Under the pieces are notes generated by a model. It was not told the DNA's origin. It was given only the letters and a program-made list of their open reading frames with translations, and ran no database searches. The translations under genes and the position numbers were made by a program. DNA of 64,000 nt from an uncultured Prevotellaceae bacterium (lineage in GTDB: Bacteria > Bacteroidota > Bacteroidia > Bacteroidales > Bacteroidaceae): contig CACYXD010000006.1 of the NCBI GenBank assembly GCA_902778255.1, forward strand, positions 80,803 to 144,802, in the 5' to 3' direction. Below, piece after piece: positions 60,872-64,000 of the stretch; positions within the stretch are counted from its first letter, which is position 1, and every line of letters starts with the position of its first letter.

Positions 60872-62266
60872 GTGAAGCATATAGACTATCGGGGTGAAAT
60901 TCCACTTCTAATGCCGACAATATGCCTTGTTATAGGGATAATGTTGGCATCGATGTTGTCCGAGATGTGGGTTATGTTCACGTTCTTTTGTGGCTCGGTA
61001 TTACTGGCATGGTTGCTTGGACGTTGGTCAATGGCTCAAAGTCTAAGTATCCTTTCCTGTTTCTTTTGGTTGGGAATGTTGGTAGGACAATCAAATGAGA
61101 GACCTTTGTCTGATGACTATCCTGTTGAGGCTGTCGTATTTTCTGAGCCTTCCGAGAAGTCGAAGACCATCGCGGTGGAGTTGTTGTTGCCTGAGAAGAG
61201 CCGACGAGTGCGCTGCTATCTGTGGAAAGATGAGCGTAGCCGACAGTTGCAATTAGGCAGTAATCTGCTCGTTAATCATCCAGATAGTGGTTTCGTTCGT
61301 AGCAAAGACTGGGCGCTTGGTGGCGATGGATATGGGAAAATGTCGACGATACATCGCATCCAGTTGCGTTTTCTTCACTATCGCCATCGTTTGCTGAGCC
61401 GTTATAGGGCGCAGTCTTCTGATGACGAGCAGTATGCTGTGTTGGCAGCTATGACGCTGGGCGATAAGTCAGCCTTGACAAAGGAGTTGCGTGAGACCTA
61501 TTCTGTAACGGGTGCCTCTCACATTCTGGCCCTCAGCGGACTGCATTTGGGTGTTATCTATCTTCTGCTTTTCCGTCTGACCTTTGGGCGTAGGCGTTTC
61601 CTGTTCTCTCAGGTTGTCATCATCCTGAGTATATGGGCCTTTGCTTTTCTCACAGGACTATCCACCAGCGTGGTACGTTCGGCTACGATGATTAGTGTAT
61701 ATGCCCTGTTTTCCGTAGCAGGTCGCCATCGCTCCCCCGTGAATCTGTTGTGCTTCACGGCTATCGTTATGTTACTGGTCAGTCCGTCATCGCTTTATGA
61801 TATCGGTTTCCAGTTATCGTTCTCTGCCGTTCTCGCTATCCTGTTGCTGATGCCGTTGTTTGAGAGCTTCTTCCCAGAGAATTATCTAGTGAAGCATCCT
61901 ATTGTGCGCTATATATATAATATGGTGGGGGTATCGGTGGCAGCACAGATAGGCGTAGCCCCACTCATCGCCTATCATTTTGGCCGATTCTCCACTTATT
62001 TCCTGCTGACGAATTTCCTCGTTATTCCTGCAGCTACTATTATTCTTTATGGTGCTCTGCTTGTGGTGCTGCTGCCGTCATGTGGTTCTGCCCTGCTTTG
62101 GATAGTAGGATTACTAAACAAGGCACTTGGGTGGATTTCCCAAATGCCTTGCTCCAGTATCAACGGTTTGCATCCGTCAGTTCTTCAAGTTTGTTTGTTG
62201 TATATCGTTTTCTTCTGCTTCTATTTTTCCCTGCGGACGTTACAGCGGGTGAAACCTATTACATAA
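60872..62266 (+). CDS. ComEC/Rec2 family membrane channel protein, short form
   Basis: 464 residues, starting at GTG 60872. An N-terminal DUF4131-like part (about 1-150) and the competence domain (about 180-460: GDKSALTKELRETYSVTGAS, HILALSGLHLGVIY, FLTGLSTSVVRSATM, SLYDIGFQLSFSAVLAILL) are visible. The HILALSGLH motif is diagnostic. No metallo-beta-lactamase domain follows, and the region between the OB-like part and the helices (about 135-150) looks shortened compared with Bacteroides ComEC proteins of 650-700 residues. It may import DNA. Its end overlaps the convergent rseP gene by eight bases. Confidence 0.87.
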   Translation: MKHIDYRGEIPLLMPTICLVIGIMLASMLSEMWVMFTFFCGSVLLAWLLGRWSMAQSLSILSCFFWLGMLVGQSNERPLSDDYPVEAVVFSEPSEKSKTIAVELLLPEKSRRVRCYLWKDERSRQLQLGSNLLVNHPDSGFVRSKDWALGGDGYGKMSTIHRIQLRFLHYRHRLLSRYRAQSSDDEQYAVLAAMTLGDKSALTKELRETYSVTGASHILALSGLHLGVIYLLLFRLTFGRRRFLFSQVVIILSIWAFAFLTGLSTSVVRSATMISVYALFSVAGRHRSPVNLLCFTAIVMLLVSPSSLYDIGFQLSFSAVLAILLLMPLFESFFPENYLVKHPIVRYIYNMVGVSVAAQIGVAPLIAYHFGRFSTYFLLTNFLVIPAATIILYGALLVVLLPSCGSALLWIVGLLNKALGWISQMPCSSINGLHPSVLQVCLLYIVFFCFYFSLRTLQRVKPIT

Positions 62267-63755
62267 GGTGTAGGGCTCGAAGGATATCGTTCAGATTGGC
62301 TATTATCATCAGCACGATGAGGGCGCCAAAGCCGATATACTCAGCCTTAATCAGGAAGTCCTCAGAAGGCTTCTTGCGTGTAATCATCTCATAGAGCAGG
62401 AACAATACGTGTCCACCGTCCAATGCTGGGATGGGCAGAATGTTCATGAAAGCGAGGATAATACTGAGGAACGCCGTCATCAGCCAGAACTGATGCCAGT
62501 CCCAAACTGAGGGGAACAGGCTGCCGATGGCTCCAAAACCACCCAGTTGCTTCGCACCTTCGCTTGAGAAGAGATATTTCAAGTCGCTCACATAACTGCT
62601 CAGCGTGTTCCATCCATAGGCAATGCCTGCGGGGAAACTCTCAAGGAAACTGTACTCGAATGTAGTGGGTTCGTAAAGCTGAACAGGAGCAAAGCCTAAT
62701 TTCAGGTCTTTGGTTAGAGTTGTGCAGACGGTATCATTGATTCCGTCTCGTTGGTAAACGAGTGTCATCTGCAATGCCTTCAAACTGTCGGCCTCTGTCT
62801 TTGCTGATGCCAGCACATCGTTGATACGGGTCAGCTCGTCAGTAAAGCCATAGAACGAATTCACCTCTTTGTTATTAGCAGCCAGAATCTTATCGCCTTT
62901 CTGCAAGCCGATGCTCTCTGCTGGTGTGCCAGGTATGACGCTGTCAATGACGGCGGGATAGTAAGGGCGTACAAAGGCTGGCACGGTTTGAGCCATCTCC
63001 ACTAGGTTGAGATCCGTTGTCTTGTAGGTAAAGAAAAGGAATTTCTTCTCCACCAGAGGGATGTTGATTGTGACAGACTTTCCGTTTCTCAGTACGTTAA
63101 CTTGTTCTGCATTGCAGATCATGCGATACATATTACCATCGGCCTTTTTAAACTCCTTGTCGTTGGTAGAGATCAGGATATCGCCGTCCTGGAAGCCGAT
63201 GGCTTTGGCCTGCTCGTTGAACTCCATACCCTGTGTCATGCTCTGTAGTGGGGTATAGGTCTCGCCCCAAGTGAAGAGCACCATAGAATAGATAAACAAA
63301 GCCAACAGGAAGTTGACCAATACGCCACCCACCATAATCAGCAATCGCTGCCAGACAGGCTTTGTACGGAACTCCCAAGGCTGAGCCACCTCTGCGAGTT
63401 TCTGGTTGGTCTCGTCAATCATACCGTCAATAGCGCAATAGCCACCCAGTGGCAACCAGCCTATTCCGTATTCTGTGCCTACATATTCCTTTTTGATTGT
63501 CTTGGTAACTTTTCCGTCTTTATCGGTCTCCTCTACTTCTTTAGTGGGTACTACCTCTGGCTTCAGTCCCAACAACCGACGTACCCATGTGTCATAGGTG
63601 CTGATGATGTGAAATCTCGGATTAAAGAAGAGATAGAACCTGCTGACCCTTACCTTAAACAGCTTGGCAAACACAAAGTGACCAAGTTCATGAAGCAGTA
63701 CCAGCAGGCCTAAAGCCAACATCAACTGCAATGTTTTTATCAAAAATACTTCCAT
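62259..63755 (-). CDS. rseP: Site-2 protease RseP
   Basis: 498-residue intramembrane zinc protease. LLVLLHELGHFVFAKLF (HExxH in the first helix), one or two PDZ domains between about 190 and 330 (EQAKAIGFQDGDILIS; GTPAESIGLQKGDKILA), and FMNILPIPALDGGHVLF with the LDG motif near 435. A Lys/Glu-rich insert at about 70-90 is seen. In E. coli the enzyme cleaves RseA; here it probably acts on an anti-sigma factor or residual signal peptides. Encoded after dxr, as is usual in the phylum. Confidence 0.96.
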   Translation of the reverse strand: MEVFLIKTLQLMLALGLLVLLHELGHFVFAKLFKVRVSRFYLFFNPRFHIISTYDTWVRRLLGLKPEVVPTKEVEETDKDGKVTKTIKKEYVGTEYGIGWLPLGGYCAIDGMIDETNQKLAEVAQPWEFRTKPVWQRLLIMVGGVLVNFLLALFIYSMVLFTWGETYTPLQSMTQGMEFNEQAKAIGFQDGDILISTNDKEFKKADGNMYRMICNAEQVNVLRNGKSVTINIPLVEKKFLFFTYKTTDLNLVEMAQTVPAFVRPYYPAVIDSVIPGTPAESIGLQKGDKILAANNKEVNSFYGFTDELTRINDVLASAKTEADSLKALQMTLVYQRDGINDTVCTTLTKDLKLGFAPVQLYEPTTFEYSFLESFPAGIAYGWNTLSSYVSDLKYLFSSEGAKQLGGFGAIGSLFPSVWDWHQFWLMTAFLSIILAFMNILPIPALDGGHVLFLLYEMITRKKPSEDFLIKAEYIGFGALIVLMIIANLNDILRALHLM

Positions 63756-63816
63756 TATTTAATTCTTAACTCTTAATCGCCATAGGCGAAAACTCTTAAT
63801 TCTTAATTCTTAACTC
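63756..63816. repeat. Heptamer repeats between dxr and rseP
   Basis: Units TTCTTAA / CTCTTAA on both sides of a small hairpin TCGCC-ATA-GGCGA (63777-63789). The dxr stop codon (minus strand TAA, 63810-63812) is part of the array. Confidence 0.75.
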
Positions 63817-64000
63817 AGCATAGCTGTAGCTATGTGCCTTGCCTCTGCGTCACTCTGTAGATAGTCCTCGTATGTGGGCTTCTGAATGAAGGTGGCACGC
63901 TGCATGGTCTTTTCTATGATGTCGCCCATCTGCAGGAATCCGCAACGGTCCTCCAGGAAGGCACGGTTTACTATCTCGTTGGCTGCATTGACGATACAAG
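63810..64000 (-). CDS. dxr: 1-deoxy-D-xylulose 5-phosphate reductoisomerase, C-terminal fragment
   Basis: 63 residues of the end of DXR, the NADPH-dependent second enzyme of the MEP pathway. CIVNAANEIVNRAFLEDRCG matches the conserved (L)NAANEIAV region, followed by FLQMGDIIEKTMQ and an end RHIATAMLS. The rest lies beyond base 64000. Its neighbour rseP is in the usual order. Confidence is limited only by the fragment length. Confidence 0.9.
   Translation of the reverse strand, partial: CIVNAANEIVNRAFLEDRCGFLQMGDIIEKTMQRATFIQKPTYEDYLQSDAEARHIATAMLS

Overview
The window looks like a chromosomal segment of a Bacteroidales bacterium, most likely Prevotellaceae (Prevotella, Segatella or Xylanibacter type). 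Evidence: many promoters match the Bacteroidetes form (TTG or TTTG at -33, 19-21 bp, TAnnTTTG at -7); the gene families are typical of the phylum (two-ExbD TonB operon, PorT-like barrel, fused NnrE-NnrD, bifunctional RibBA, Oar-like TonB receptor, GLUG/InlB-repeat surface protein, DUF4831, DUF6057); and the gene order dxr-rseP and hpt-adk-obg is common in Bacteroidetes. I see no rRNA, insertion sequence, prophage or CRISPR array. One tRNA is present.

Layout. 1-2.4 kb (minus): the end of a phosphonate pathway, aepX-aepY. 2.5-5.9 kb: rplS, a 5'-nucleotidase split into two genes in reversed domain order, a 56-residue ferredoxin and a PorT-like barrel. 5.9-11.6 kb (minus): the energy-transduction operon exbB-exbD-exbD-tonB followed by a PstS-like lipoprotein and a TPR protein. 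11.7-20 kb (minus): aspC, then a run START-like gene, lptF/G permease, ribBA, DUF6057 membrane protein, and a PD40 lipoprotein with a CxxCH motif. 20.2-22.1 kb (plus): tRNA(CAT) and typA. 22.2-25.7 kb (minus): a BlaI/M56 (BlaR1-like) pair with an autoregulatory operator, and a membrane-bound AraC regulator. 25.9-31.4 kb (plus): a 1714-residue secreted repeat protein flanked by a 47-residue membrane peptide and a 57-residue acidic protein. 31.4-33.7 kb (minus): luxS, mtnN and a YqiA-like esterase fusion. 33.7-34.4 kb: a long spacer with 22-bp tandem repeats and a very short promoter-to-terminator unit that looks like a small RNA. 34.4-40.9 kb (plus): a TolC-MacA-MacB tripartite exporter with its own LytS/LytTR two-component pair. 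41.1-48 kb: fba, DUF4831, nnr, then hpt-adk-obg-M23. 48-51.3 kb: an Oar-like TonB receptor. 51.7-56 kb (minus): M23-LysM peptidase, recG, ispD and a DJ-1 protein. 56-62.3 kb (plus): nadK, a one-chain ABC exporter, a YtrA-type GntR/ABC operon and a short ComEC. 62.3-64 kb (minus): rseP and the 3' end of dxr.

Themes. Envelope traffic dominates: TonB energization and its receptor, tripartite efflux, lipopolysaccharide export, probable type IX secretion, periplasmic hydrolases. The most unusual signal is in the spacers. Several families of short repeats sit at gene junctions, often supplying the stop codon of the upstream gene. Two families have entered coding sequence: a head-plus-heptamer element codes for the same ANSTLYTL peptide in an AraC regulator and in an ABC exporter, and a GC-rich hairpin repeat codes for the end of TolC and the N-terminal extension of the MacB ATPase.
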